A stretch of DNA of 64,000 nt from NCBI RefSeq assembly GCF_019443125.1, contig NZ_JAHYXK010000004.1, positions 302,703 through 366,702 of the forward strand. The letters are read 5' to 3'. Positions 31,124 to 41,000 of this stretch are shown here, piece after piece. The notes under the pieces are model-generated. The model did not search any database. It saw nothing but the letters and a program-made list of their open reading frames with translations, and had not been told where the DNA came from. The position numbers were made by a program, and so were the translations under genes. Origin of the DNA: Pontibacter aydingkolensis (lineage in GTDB: Bacteria > Bacteroidota > Bacteroidia > Cytophagales > Hymenobacteraceae). Numbering within the stretch: the stretch's first letter is position 1; every line of letters starts with the position of its first letter.

Positions 31124-32521
31124 TTGATGAACGCACTCAGCGATTTTTTCAGGCTTGTGTGGTCTGCCGTTAAAGGCAAAGAGCAGGACTATACTACGTT
31201 GGGAATAAAGCAAAGTATAGTTTTGCTGGCTATCCCCATGATCCTGGAGATGGTAATGGAGTCGCTGTTTGCGGTGGTGGATATTTTCTTTGTGGGCAGA
31301 CTGGGCTCCAATGCGCTTGCCACTGTGGGCCTTACCGAATCTGTGCTGATGATCATTTATGCCGTAGGTATGGGCGTAAGTATAGCGGCAACGGCCATGG
31401 TTGCCAGGCGGGTTGGTGAGAAAAATTACCGTGAGGCAGGCAGTATAACTTTCCAGCTGATTGTTACGGGTAGCGCACTGGCTTTGCTGATGGGCGCTGT
31501 GGCTACAATTTTTGCAGGTGATATACTTGCCCTAATGGGTGCTGAGGCCGATATCATCACAACAGGCCTGAATTACGCCAGAATCATTTTTGCAGGTAAC
31601 CTGGCCATTATTTTGCTTTTCCTGATAAACGGTGCCTTCCGGGGAGCGGGTCAGCCACACCTGGCCATGCGTGCTCTCTGGATTGCCAATGGTGCCAACA
31701 TCATCCTGGACCCACTGCTAATCTTTGGCATTGGTTCTTTTAACGGACTGGGTTTAGAGGGCGCTGCCTGGGCCACTACTATCGGGCGAAGCCTGGGTGT
31801 AGTATACCAGGTTTACCATTTGCTTAATGGCAGGCATCTGCTCAAAGTAACACGCGAAAATCTTGTCATCAGCTTTAAAGTTATACTTCGGATTTTAAAA
31901 GTATCGTCCGGTGGTATGGGGCAGTTCCTGATAGACTCTGCCAGCTGGATATTCCTGACAAGGCTGATAGCTGAGTTTGGGAGCAGTGCGCTGGCTGGTT
32001 ATACCATTGCTTTCCGTGTTATTATTTTCACCATACTGCCAGCCTGGGGCTTATCATCGGCAGCGGCTACACTGGTAGGGCAGAACCTGGGGGCTAAAAA
32101 AGCCAGAAGGGCAGAACTGGCTGTGTGGTTAACGGCAAAGTATAACGTTGCTTTTATGGCTGTTATCACGCTGATATTTATACTTTTCGGAGAGCACCTG
32201 GCCGCCCTATTCTCTAAAGACACTGAGGTGATAAGTATAGCCTCTGATGCTTTAAAGATCATTACCCTGGGCTATGTATTTTTTGGCTTAGGCATGGTAA
32301 TGATACAGGCTTTTAACGGTGCCGGCGACACAAAAACACCCTCCATCATTAATATTGTGGTGCTCTGGCTTATCGAGATTCCGCTTGCTTACCTGCTGGC
32401 CATTTATTTTGGACTGGCTGCTACAGGCATTTTTATCGCCATCGCGTTATGCCATTCCTTTCATGCACTGGTTAGCTGGTGGCTGTTCAGGCAGGGCACC
32501 TGGAAGAAAGTCAAAGTATAG
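31124..32521 (+). CDS. MATE-family multidrug efflux transporter
   Basis: A 465-residue membrane protein with 12 predicted helices in two homologous halves. The first MatE half starts SIVLLAIPMILEMVMESLFAVVDIFFVGRLG (about 26-58) and the second near 250 (GMGQFLIDSASWIFLTRLI). Such pumps export cationic drugs using Na+ or H+ gradients. It stands alone; the divergent ku gene lies upstream. The gene has eight AAGTATA copies, including one forming its final codons and stop (AAA GTA TAG). Confidence 0.92.
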   Translation: MMNALSDFFRLVWSAVKGKEQDYTTLGIKQSIVLLAIPMILEMVMESLFAVVDIFFVGRLGSNALATVGLTESVLMIIYAVGMGVSIAATAMVARRVGEKNYREAGSITFQLIVTGSALALLMGAVATIFAGDILALMGAEADIITTGLNYARIIFAGNLAIILLFLINGAFRGAGQPHLAMRALWIANGANIILDPLLIFGIGSFNGLGLEGAAWATTIGRSLGVVYQVYHLLNGRHLLKVTRENLVISFKVILRILKVSSGGMGQFLIDSASWIFLTRLIAEFGSSALAGYTIAFRVIIFTILPAWGLSSAAATLVGQNLGAKKARRAELAVWLTAKYNVAFMAVITLIFILFGEHLAALFSKDTEVISIASDALKIITLGYVFFGLGMVMIQAFNGAGDTKTPSIINIVVLWLIEIPLAYLLAIYFGLAATGIFIAIALCHSFHALVSWWLFRQGTWKKVKV

Positions 32522-32544
32522 TTATTGGTTGTCCGCTATTGGTT

Positions 32545-32572
32545 GTAGAGGCGCAATACGTTGCGTCTCTAC
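32545..32572. repeat. 28-base palindromic repeat (GTAGAGGCGCAA...TTGCGTCTCTAC)
   Basis: Arms pair around a 4-base centre with one mismatch. The same core with opposite flank is at 5587-5609. It lies 24 bases after the MATE stop and may also act as a terminator-like structure. Confidence 0.65.
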
Positions 32573-32701
32573 AGAAGAATCATCTAGCCCTCCTCAAAAA
32601 CTTAACCCATTGTATTGCAACCCAATACAACCAAAGCAGGCATTTGCTGGTAATCTAACACAATACCCGATACAACAGCAGCTCCTCCAAATGCACAGCA
32701 T

Positions 32702-34066
32702 ATGAAAACAGACTCCAACCCAGCCTTAGAACCTCAGGCAAAGCCTAGACCTGCCTTAAGTATGACTGATGCCATCGCTGTGATTGTGGGTATCGTGATC
32801 GGGGCCGGCATTTTCAGGACACCATCTATGGTGGCTGCCAACACTGAGAGTGGCACCATGTTTCTGGTAGCTTGGATAGTAGGTGGCGTAATCTCACTAA
32901 TAGGTGCACTTTGCTATGCCGAGCTTACTACTACTTTTCCGAATACAGGAGGCGATTATCATTTCCTGACGCGTGCATTTGGCAAAAGGCTGGCATTTCT
33001 GTTTGCCTGGTCGCGGATGAGTGTGATACAGACAGGCTCTATTGCGCTGCTATCCTTTATCGTTGGCGATTATCTGTCACAGATGTACAGTATAGGTGAT
33101 TTCTCTTCAGTGATCTATGCCGGGATGGTTGTAGTGGTGCTTACAGGTATAAACATCGTAGGGATCACTTTCGGGGCAGGCACACAAAAATTGCTTACCA
33201 TACTAGAAGTGCTTGGTATACTTTCTATTGTAGTGGCTGGTTTCTTTTTTGCACCGGCGCAGGTTGTACCCAGCGTAACAGCCGGTGAAACACCAACTAC
33301 CTCCTTAGGCCTGGCTATGGTTTTTGTGTTGCTAACCTTTGGTGGCTGGAACGAGGCTGCCTACATTTCTGCAGAACTGAAGTCTGGTAAAAGAGGCATG
33401 GTAAAAGTTCTTATCCTGAGCATATTTATCATTACGACTGTTTACCTGCTTATCTGCTTTGCTTACCTCAAAGTGTTGGGCCTCACACAAATGGCGCAAT
33501 CCGATGCTGTGGCCGGTGATCTGATGCGAGCTACGTTCGGAGAAAGCGGCATGTACCTAATTGGTATACTGGTTGCCATAGCAGCACTTACCTCTGCCAA
33601 TGCTACTATTTTTACCGGAGCGCGCACCAACTATGCCCTTGGCCGTGATTTTGCCGTTTTTAGTATGCTGGGCAAATGGAACTCTAAAACATCGTCACCG
33701 GTAAACGCATTCATGGTACAAGGTGCTATCTCGCTGGCCCTCATTGGACTTGGATTTCTTACACGCAACGGTTTCGAGACGATAGTAGAGTATACGGCTC
33801 CGGTGTTCTGGTTTTTTCTGTTGATGGTAGGCATCGCTTTGTTTGTGTTGCGGAGAAAGGAGCCTGAACGGGAGCGCCCCTTCCGGGTTCCATGGTACCC
33901 TGTACTGCCTTTGGTCTTTTGCCTTACCAGCGCCTATTTGCTTTATTCAAGTGTAGTGTATACCGGGCTGGGTGCTCTTGTGGGCATTGGGGTGTTATTT
34001 GCCGGTGTACTGCTGCTGCTGGCTTTGCCAGCTATAGACAAGATAAGACAGGCTAAAAAAGTATAA
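32702..34066 (+). CDS. APC-superfamily amino acid permease
   Basis: A 454-residue protein with about 12 transmembrane helices. The first helix region MTDAIAVIVGIVIGAGIFRTPSMVA (about 21-45) carries the GIVIGAGIF glycine motif of APC transporters, and the segment YAELTTTFPNTGGDYHFLTRAFG near 80 is typical. It probably imports or exchanges amino acids or polyamines across the inner membrane. The exact substrate is not evident. It ends AAA AAA GTA TAA, another AAGTATA copy over the stop codon. Confidence 0.9.
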   Translation: MKTDSNPALEPQAKPRPALSMTDAIAVIVGIVIGAGIFRTPSMVAANTESGTMFLVAWIVGGVISLIGALCYAELTTTFPNTGGDYHFLTRAFGKRLAFLFAWSRMSVIQTGSIALLSFIVGDYLSQMYSIGDFSSVIYAGMVVVVLTGINIVGITFGAGTQKLLTILEVLGILSIVVAGFFFAPAQVVPSVTAGETPTTSLGLAMVFVLLTFGGWNEAAYISAELKSGKRGMVKVLILSIFIITTVYLLICFAYLKVLGLTQMAQSDAVAGDLMRATFGESGMYLIGILVAIAALTSANATIFTGARTNYALGRDFAVFSMLGKWNSKTSSPVNAFMVQGAISLALIGLGFLTRNGFETIVEYTAPVFWFFLLMVGIALFVLRRKEPERERPFRVPWYPVLPLVFCLTSAYLLYSSVVYTGLGALVGIGVLFAGVLLLLALPAIDKIRQAKKV

Positions 34067-34236
34067 ATAAACAGATAAAAACACACTTAACTGCCAGTCA
34101 GTACATTACGTATACTTCAAAGTTAAAAGCCCCTATTAAATCTCAGTTCTGGCACCACCCTTTATAGCCATCAGCTTATACTATTCAGTAGCAGTTGCGA
34201 CCTGCAAAATTCTGTTTAACGCCTAAACTCAACAAG

Positions 34237-34785
34237 ATGAAGACACTTAAAACAACCTCTTTTTCAATAATATTATCAATTTTTGCTGTTACGATAGCAG
34301 TTGCACAAACAACTGCCCCACCAAAATTAGATGTGCCTTATGTACCCACCCGGCAGGTTGTTGTAGATGCGATGCTGGACCTGGCAAAAGTTACAAATAA
34401 AGATGTTGTGTATGATCTGGGTTGCGGTGACGGGCGTATTGTGATAACTGCTGCTAAAAAGTATGGGGCTACAGGCAAAGGCATTGACATAAACCCGGAG
34501 CGCATTGCAGAGGCTAAGCAAAATGCCAAAGCAGCAGATGTAACTGGTAGAGTAGAGTTTGAAGTAGGCAACATGTTTGAAACTGATTTTAGCAAGGCAT
34601 CCGTTGTAACGCTTTATTTACTACCCTCTGTAAACATGAAATTACGCCCCAAATTACTCCGCGAACTTAAACCCGGCACGCGCATAGTTTCGCATGCCTT
34701 CGACATGGGTGACTGGGAGCCTGAGAAAACTATTGAAGTAGATGGTGCCAAGATATATTTCTGGACAGTGCCTGAAAAAAAATGA
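34237..34785 (+). CDS. SAM-dependent methyltransferase-fold protein with a signal peptide
   Basis: About 182 residues from the ATG at 34,237, chosen over the upstream ATG at 34,195 because it begins a normal signal peptide (MKTLKTTSFSIILSIFAVTIAVAQ). The mature part has a class I methyltransferase fold: VVYDLGCGDGRIVITAA (motif I, near 52) and GKGIDINPERIAEA (acidic residue of motif II). An exported protein would not normally meet SAM, so it may act inside, bind another ligand, or the N-terminus may be an anchor. Similar exported methyltransferase-like proteins are known in several phyla; the substrate is unknown. A terminator follows. Confidence 0.75.
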   Translation: MKTLKTTSFSIILSIFAVTIAVAQTTAPPKLDVPYVPTRQVVVDAMLDLAKVTNKDVVYDLGCGDGRIVITAAKKYGATGKGIDINPERIAEAKQNAKAADVTGRVEFEVGNMFETDFSKASVVTLYLLPSVNMKLRPKLLRELKPGTRIVSHAFDMGDWEPEKTIEVDGAKIYFWTVPEKK

Positions 34786-34836
34786 AAAGAAAATAATAAT
34801 TTATCTTTGAGGTTCTTCAAAAGAAACACCCTACGC

Positions 34837-34869
34837 AAAAAGCAGCTTCATATTAAGAGGCTGCTTTTT
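34837..34869 (+). terminator. Rho-independent terminator
   Basis: AAAAAGCAGC and GCTGCTTTTT arms with a 12-13-base loop, about 50 bases after the methyltransferase stop. Confidence 0.8.
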
Positions 34870-34899
34870 GCATTTAGCTGACAACCAGTAAATACTATT

Positions 34900-34907
34900 T
34901 ATTTTTG
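34900..34907 (+). promoter_or_regulatory. -7 box candidate in the 34,786-35,110 gap
   Basis: TATTTTTG fits TAnnTTTG and is followed by C. A TTTG is present upstream but 29 bases away, longer than the usual 19-21. It could serve the downstream exporter gene with a leader of about 200 bases; the rest of this 325-base gap shows no gene. Confidence 0.3.
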
Positions 34908-35110
34908 CACTAAATCAGTATACCCAATTATAATCAGAATCTTGTACGCTACTATATAATTGTACACGTTTGAATCATTATCCGGGTTGGCCTGTTACTT
35001 CTTTGCTTACTTAACGTTAAAAAAAAGTAGCTTTACAGGCTTGCAAAGTGCAACATCTACTTGCCACGGATTGTATTATTTAGGAGATTTGATTTTTGTT
35101 TTAGTGTTAT

Positions 35111-35575
35111 ATGCTGGAAACGCTTTTATATACTTTTTTACTGAGCATCTCGCCCTTTGGTGAGGCTAGAACAGGTATTCCTTTTGCTATTCTGAACAAT
35201 GTGCATTTTGTATGGGCTTTCGCGATCGGTGCGATTGCAAATACCCTTGTTTTTCCGTTGTTCATGTGGTTGGTTGATACATTTAATCAGCGCTTCTGGC
35301 CTTTCCGTGCTTATAAAAAGGGAGTTATTTACTTATCTAAAAGAGCTAAAAAAATTGCCGGTGCCAATGTACAGAAACACGGTTTTTGGGGCCTGATGAT
35401 TTTTGTAATGATTCCTTTACCAGGCACAGGTGCATATATGGGCACTATAGCTGCCAATATATTCAAAATAGAGCGAAAAAGAGCTTTCCTGGCAATAAGC
35501 CTGGGAGTATTAGTATCTTCCGCTTTTATGGCTGTTGGCACTTATCTGGGCCAAATGGGACTTACTCTCCTGTAA
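35111..35575 (+). CDS. Small multidrug export family protein (Sm_multidrug_ex, COG2426)
   Basis: A 154-residue membrane protein with about four hydrophobic segments. It begins LETLLYTFLLSISPFGEARTGIPFAI, where the ISPxxEARTGIP motif marks the family, and has IPLPGTGAYMGTIAA near 105. Family members are annotated as exporters, but their function is poorly tested. The gene stands alone ahead of an ABC ATPase gene (94-base gap), with which it might share a transcript. Confidence 0.85.
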   Translation: MLETLLYTFLLSISPFGEARTGIPFAILNNVHFVWAFAIGAIANTLVFPLFMWLVDTFNQRFWPFRAYKKGVIYLSKRAKKIAGANVQKHGFWGLMIFVMIPLPGTGAYMGTIAANIFKIERKRAFLAISLGVLVSSAFMAVGTYLGQMGLTLL

Positions 35576-35669
35576 TTATTCTATACTTTTAGTTAACACT
35601 TTTCACCTGCTTGTTTCACTAAAAAAGTGAAAAGTATAATTAGCCCTTTCCAACTTACTCTCCTAGTCT

Positions 35670-36638
35670 ATGAGCTTTTTACACGTATCAGGAGTTAGTG
35701 TTTTAGAAGAAGGGAGTACCATCTTAAAAGACATCAGCTTTACCCAACAGGAGCTCCAGAACATTGCCATTGCCGGAGAAACAGGCTCAGGTAAAAGCAC
35801 TTTACTGCAAACTATTGCCGGGCTGGTTCAACCAGCTTCAGGGCAGGTGCTGTTTGAGGGCGAAAAAGTATGGGGGCCACATGATGTGCTGGTGCCAGGG
35901 CATGCAGGAATTGCCTACCTATCGCAGCAGTATGAGTTACCGCAGTTTTTAAGAGTAGAACAGATATTAAAGTATGCCAATACGCTGACCTCCGGTGAGG
36001 CTGAAAATCTATATACTATTTGCAGAATAGAGCACTTGCTCAAGCGCAGAACAAACCAGTTATCAGGCGGCGAAAAACAACGCATTGCACTTGCCAGATT
36101 GCTTACCTCCTCACCCAGGCTTCTGCTTCTCGACGAGCCATATTCTAACCTGGATGTGGTGCACAAAAGCATCTTAAAAGAAGTTATCCGGGATATAAGT
36201 AATAGCCTGGACATTACCTGCATTCTTATCTCCCATGACCCGGCAGACACACTATCCTGGGCCGAAGAGATACTGGTGATGAAAGGTGGTCAGATTCTAC
36301 AGAAAGGAAACCCGGAGCAAGTTTACACACAACCTGTAAATGAGTATGCAGCAGGGCTTTTTGGTAAGTACAATATACTTACGCCTGCACTGGCTCAGGC
36401 TTTTAATAGCCTGACAAATTCAACCCTAAATCATTATAACCTTTTAGTGAGGCCGGAGCATATTAAGTTTGCAAAAGACAAGAGTAACGGTGTTGAAGGC
36501 AAAGTGCAGCAGGTTACTTATTACGGAAGCCATTACGAAACGGAAGTTACACTTCTAGATACGCTGTTAACTGTAAAAACACTGAAAAATGGGCATCAGC
36601 AGGGAGATAAAGTCTTTGTTACTATGGTGATGCCATGA
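35670..36638 (+). CDS. ABC transporter ATP-binding protein with C-terminal TOBE domain
   Basis: A 322-residue ATPase. Walker A GETGSGKST near 37, signature LSGGEKQRIALARL near 131, Walker B LLLLDEPYSNLD near 152 and the H-loop ISHDPAD near 189 are intact. The last 80 residues (LVRPEHIKFAKDK...) form a TOBE-like domain as in polyamine, iron or maltose importers (PotA/FbpC/MalK). No permease or binding protein is encoded beside it, so it is an orphan here and its partner must be elsewhere. A strong bidirectional terminator follows. Confidence 0.88.
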   Translation: MSFLHVSGVSVLEEGSTILKDISFTQQELQNIAIAGETGSGKSTLLQTIAGLVQPASGQVLFEGEKVWGPHDVLVPGHAGIAYLSQQYELPQFLRVEQILKYANTLTSGEAENLYTICRIEHLLKRRTNQLSGGEKQRIALARLLTSSPRLLLLDEPYSNLDVVHKSILKEVIRDISNSLDITCILISHDPADTLSWAEEILVMKGGQILQKGNPEQVYTQPVNEYAAGLFGKYNILTPALAQAFNSLTNSTLNHYNLLVRPEHIKFAKDKSNGVEGKVQQVTYYGSHYETEVTLLDTLLTVKTLKNGHQQGDKVFVTMVMP

Positions 36639-36694
36639 TTACCTTTTGATCCAGAATATCAACAGCAGGAGTTATACAGACTTATATTTTCTCT

Positions 36695-36750
36695 AAATCT
36701 CACTAAACAAAAAGGCCAGATTTGTCTGGCCTTTTTGTTTAGTGAGATTT
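36695..36750. terminator. Bidirectional terminator with a 26-base perfect stem
   Basis: Arms of 26 bases pair without mismatch around the loop TTTG; the inner part AAAAAGGCCAGA/TCTGGCCTTTTT supplies T runs on both strands. It lies between the convergent ABC ATPase and second SusD genes; the SusD stop codon starts on its last base. Confidence 0.9.
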
Positions 36751-38066
36751 TATATCTCCGGATCTTCCGGTGTATTCGGATTAGTTAAACGTTCCTGATC
36801 TGGGTATGGATAAAAGTTCCTGTTGCGTTCTATGAAGCTTTCGGGTGGGCCGGGTCTTCCAAAACGACGGCTATCTTCCAATCGCATACCTGTTAAGTAT
36901 AATTCTGCCGATCGCTGCCTGTACACTTCAAGCAGCAGGGCATCTCTTGTAACAAGTCCAGTATAGGGAGGAAGTCCGGCGTTAACTCCAAATGGGTCTC
37001 CTGTTTGCTGTGTTCTCACTTCATTTATCAGTGCCAGTGCCTCCACCAACGAACCGTTACTACGAAGTATGGCCTCTGCCTTAATCAGTTTCATCTCGTC
37101 TGGTAAATAAACGGGTATCCTTTCTGTCTGATTATCAAAAAACCCAGCCAGCGATCTTACAGCATCTCCATCTACAATATCAATAGGACCAGTCAGGTAA
37201 AACTCCTCTCTTGCATCGCCCTCATAAAACAAAGAATTCGGCAAGCCAAAATTATCTCGTGGTCTGAAATACTTCAGAATAGAAATCGTGTTATAAATCG
37301 GGTTTATACTCTGGTCACTGTAGTCATATTCAGACATCACCGAAAGATTTACCTTATCTGCATTATTGATGGCTGCCTGATAATTGCCGGCAAACAGGTT
37401 AAATCTCGCATTCATGGCATATAATGTATTCTCTACATTAAAAAATTGGCCTGTAACCTGGTTTCTAAATTCTTGTGAAGTAGGTGTTGCTTCTATTAGT
37501 GCTATGCCTTGGTTCAGGTGCGAAATAGCCTCAGCAAACACTTCTTGCCGTGGCTTAAACGTTACGTTTTCGGTTATACTTGTTTCGGTATTGGCCTGCT
37601 CAAATGCCATTGCCAGTGTGCCAAGCGCCATAGCTTTAAACAAATGAGCCTGCGCTAAAATGCCGCTACGCATGCCTCCAGTCAGCGAAGGAACGTTAGG
37701 TGCATTTTCAAGAATCTGCTGACTTATGTTCATGGTGCGCTGCATCCTCGACCACAGTCCTAAAATATTACCGTTAAATGTTGGCAAAGCAGTTCCGCCA
37801 GCTTCTAACTCTAATACGTTCGTAAATGTCGCTACTCCTTTTAGCTCACGGCTGGTAACGCCAGGATATAAGTATGCAGCCTCAATGCCCGACGTTGAAT
37901 AATATTGCCTTAAGCCGACACTTAAGCCTATTAATCCTTCGCGGGAGTTTAATACTTCAATATCACTTGCGGCATTGGGGTTGGGTATGTCCAGTTCACA
38001 ACTGCTTGTAAGCAGCAGGGAGCTGGAAAGCATACCAATCTTTATATATGAGATTATATTTTTCAT
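36750..38066 (-). CDS. SusD/RagB-family outer-membrane lipoprotein (second pair)
   Basis: A 438-residue lipoprotein with lipobox TSSC (Cys near 23) followed by ELDIPNPNAASDIEVL, typical of the RagB/SusD start. Later segments such as MKLIKAEAILRSNGSLVEALALINEVR near 335 and RSAELYLTGMRLEDSRRFGRP near 393 are SusD helices. It is the last gene of the minus-strand run anmK-SusC-SusD and would bind the same ligand as its SusC. Because anmK leads the operon, a wall-derived anhydroMurNAc compound is a candidate ligand. Confidence 0.92.
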   Translation of the reverse strand: MKNIISYIKIGMLSSSLLLTSSCELDIPNPNAASDIEVLNSREGLIGLSVGLRQYYSTSGIEAAYLYPGVTSRELKGVATFTNVLELEAGGTALPTFNGNILGLWSRMQRTMNISQQILENAPNVPSLTGGMRSGILAQAHLFKAMALGTLAMAFEQANTETSITENVTFKPRQEVFAEAISHLNQGIALIEATPTSQEFRNQVTGQFFNVENTLYAMNARFNLFAGNYQAAINNADKVNLSVMSEYDYSDQSINPIYNTISILKYFRPRDNFGLPNSLFYEGDAREEFYLTGPIDIVDGDAVRSLAGFFDNQTERIPVYLPDEMKLIKAEAILRSNGSLVEALALINEVRTQQTGDPFGVNAGLPPYTGLVTRDALLLEVYRQRSAELYLTGMRLEDSRRFGRPGPPESFIERNRNFYPYPDQERLTNPNTPEDPEI

Positions 38067-38092
38067 GTTATTATCGATTTGGTTAAAGAAGT

Positions 38093-41000
38093 TTAGAAAG
38101 ATACCTGTACACCTACAGCATATGTTCTTGGTATCGGAACCTCCACAAAATCAAAGCCGCGCACAGCCGTAGATTGGCCAGCAGCATTTACCTCAGGGTC
38201 GTAGCCGCTGTAATCATCAATAGAGAAAATGTTGCGTCCAGCCAGTGATAGACGCAAACTGTTACCCTTCAAAAATTCAGGTCTGAAATCATACGACAGC
38301 GAAACCTCTCTTAACTTGATATAGGAACCATCCTCAATGTAATTCTCGAAAATACCGAACAGTGCTGCTGATGTTCCTTTTGGCACCTCTCCTCTTAGCT
38401 CCGGCTCATACCCGGCCAATCCGCCGTAAAGGTCGCGTTCACCCACACGGCGGGTAAAGTTAAACACATCAAAGCCATAGGCTGCATCAAACTGCGTTTT
38501 GAAGGTAAAGTTCTTGCCAATGAGCACCTCGTTAATCAGAGAGCCTGTCCAATCAGGGTTCGGATCACCGATTACTTTTCTCGCTGTTGCCCCGGTAGGT
38601 TGGCCTGTATTCGGATTACGCGATATACGCTCAGGTTGCGGAAGGCCAAATTCGTTTAGCAGAAGTGAACCATCAGGGTTTCGCGCAAAATATGTAGCGT
38701 AGAAGGCACCTAGCGGGTATCCGTTAACAGCAGCAACCTGGCCAAATCCACCCGGGAAAGGCAGTATTCCACCAGGCACATTATTTACTTTATTCCTAAT
38801 TCTGGAGTATGTAATTGTTGTTTTCCAGTTTATATTCTCATTCTGAATTGGTGCACCTGTCAACAAAAACTCAAAGCCTTTGTTGGTCATGGTACCCACG
38901 TTTGCATACTGGTTCAGGTAGCCAGAAGATGGCGTCAGCGATATAAAAAGTAACAGGTCTTCTACATCCTTGGAAAAGTACGAGAACTCAAGTCCTAACC
39001 TGCCATCAAAAAGGCTCATATCAGCACCTACTTCTGTTTCTTTTTGTCTCTCCGGCACAATAGCAGTGTTACCTAGCTGAGAGGATGGCACAAATCCTGG
39101 CAAGCCTGGAGCAGCAACCGGGTTGAAGTTGGTGTAGCGGTCATAAGCGCCAATAGCTGTCAGGTTACCCGCCTCTCCATAAGATGCCCTTAACTTAAAT
39201 ATAGGAACTATATCACTGATTCCTTGCCAGAACTCCTCGTTTGAGATAAGGTAGCTTGCACTTACTTTAGGATAGAACTGCCACCTGTCTTCCTCTCCAA
39301 AAACAGAAGAAACATCATATCGGCCAGCAGCTGTCAGGTACAGGCGTTCACCGAGGCCAAACGTCTGCTGTGCAAAAAAACCTAAAATGTTAATGTCGCT
39401 CCTGATCTCATTGGTTAAAATAGTAGCACCTGCATCAATTGTTTGTACAAGTGGCACGAGCTGTGTGGCTATGATACCTGTTCTGTATACCTTATCCACC
39501 TGCGCTGTGGCACCAACTCCTGTAGTTGACTCCAGCCAGTCAGCGAAGTTTGTTCTGTAGGAGATGTTCAGGTCATTATTAAGCAGGTACGCTGTTCTGT
39601 CAGCACGGCGGGAATATCCCCGATCGTAAGAAGGAGTTGTGTTGCCTACAGGTATAAAACCTGTGGCTAACTGAGTAGAGTTATCGTATCCTAAAGTATA
39701 ATTTATGTTCAAACCAGTAATTGGTGTCAGATTTAATTGAAAATCTCCAATGAAGCGGCTTGTACGCTGCTGAAAATCAAACCTTGCAATTGCCTCTAAC
39801 GGATTGGTTCTTCTAAGTATAGCAGTAGGCGCTGTAGAGGGGTAAATGCCATTTACAGGCTGCGGATTGATGAAGTTGTTACTGAATATGAAACCCGTTA
39901 AAGCTCCGTATGCTTCGCTCAAACCTCCGTTCGGAATCTCCTCACTGGTGCTAAGCACATAGTTGGCCCCAATTGATATGTTAAGCCAGTCCTTTAAAGT
40001 CTGATCCAGGCGTACGCGGCCGCCTCCCCTGGTAAACTGTGTCTCGTCAATGATACCCTGGTTTCTGAGGAAGTTAGCGCTTACGAAATACTGTGTATTA
40101 TCGCTTCCACCCGAAACCGACAGGTTGTTCTCAGTACCATATGCTGTCCGGAATATTTCATCCTGATAGTCAAAACGCTCTACGGGCTCCTGCGTTAGGT
40201 CGGTGCGGGTAGTATTTACAAACCGGAACGGGTAGTCGTTATACTCCAGTGTTTTGCGCACCTCGCTTACCCTAAACTGGGTGGAGGCGACAACGCGGGG
40301 AGCACCGGACTTACCTCGTTTTGTAAAAATCTGCACCACACCGTTACTGGCCCTGGAACCATAAATAGCTGCTGCAGCTGCACCTTTAATGATCTCAATA
40401 CGATCTATATCATTCGGGTTGATATCTACTAATCGGTTCTGTGCATAACCTCCCAAGTCAATTAGCTCTGGTGAGCTGTTGTTAACAATTACACCATCCA
40501 CAATGTAAAGCGGATCGCCGGAGCCCACAATTGTACTCGGGCCTCTAAGGCGCACACTAATACCGCCAGCCGGGTTACCGGAGTTCTGCGTTATCTGTGC
40601 ACCTGCCACTTTACCGGCCAAAGCCTGGTCTACAGAAGTTGCTACTGTATTGTCTAACGCATCTCCAGATACCGTAGCAATAGCATTACCCAATTGCTTT
40701 TTTGCTGTAGCCACAGATGTGCCCGTTACTACTACTTCCTCTAACCCAACAACGTCTTCTTTAAGCTGTACATCTACAGTTATGTTCTCAGATGCAGTCA
40801 ACTCAACAGACCTTGTTTCCGGTTTGAAGCCGATAAGCGAAAAAGTAAGGCGGTATGTACCTGCAGGTTGGGTAGTTGCTAAAGTATACCTGCCGTTTAC
40901 ATCGGTTGCTGTAGCAGTGTTCGTGTTCAGGAATCTGACAACAACACCCGGGAGCGGACTTTTGGTACGTGCATCTGTTACTGTACCCGAAACGGTGTAG

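Noticed and set aside
32319..32705. 128-codon plus-strand open frame bridging the MATE and APC genes
   Set aside because: Its first half lies in another frame of the MATE gene and the rest is repeat DNA; no family features.
34960..35163. 67-codon open frame before the small exporter
   Set aside because: Overlaps the exporter start in another frame and has no conserved features.
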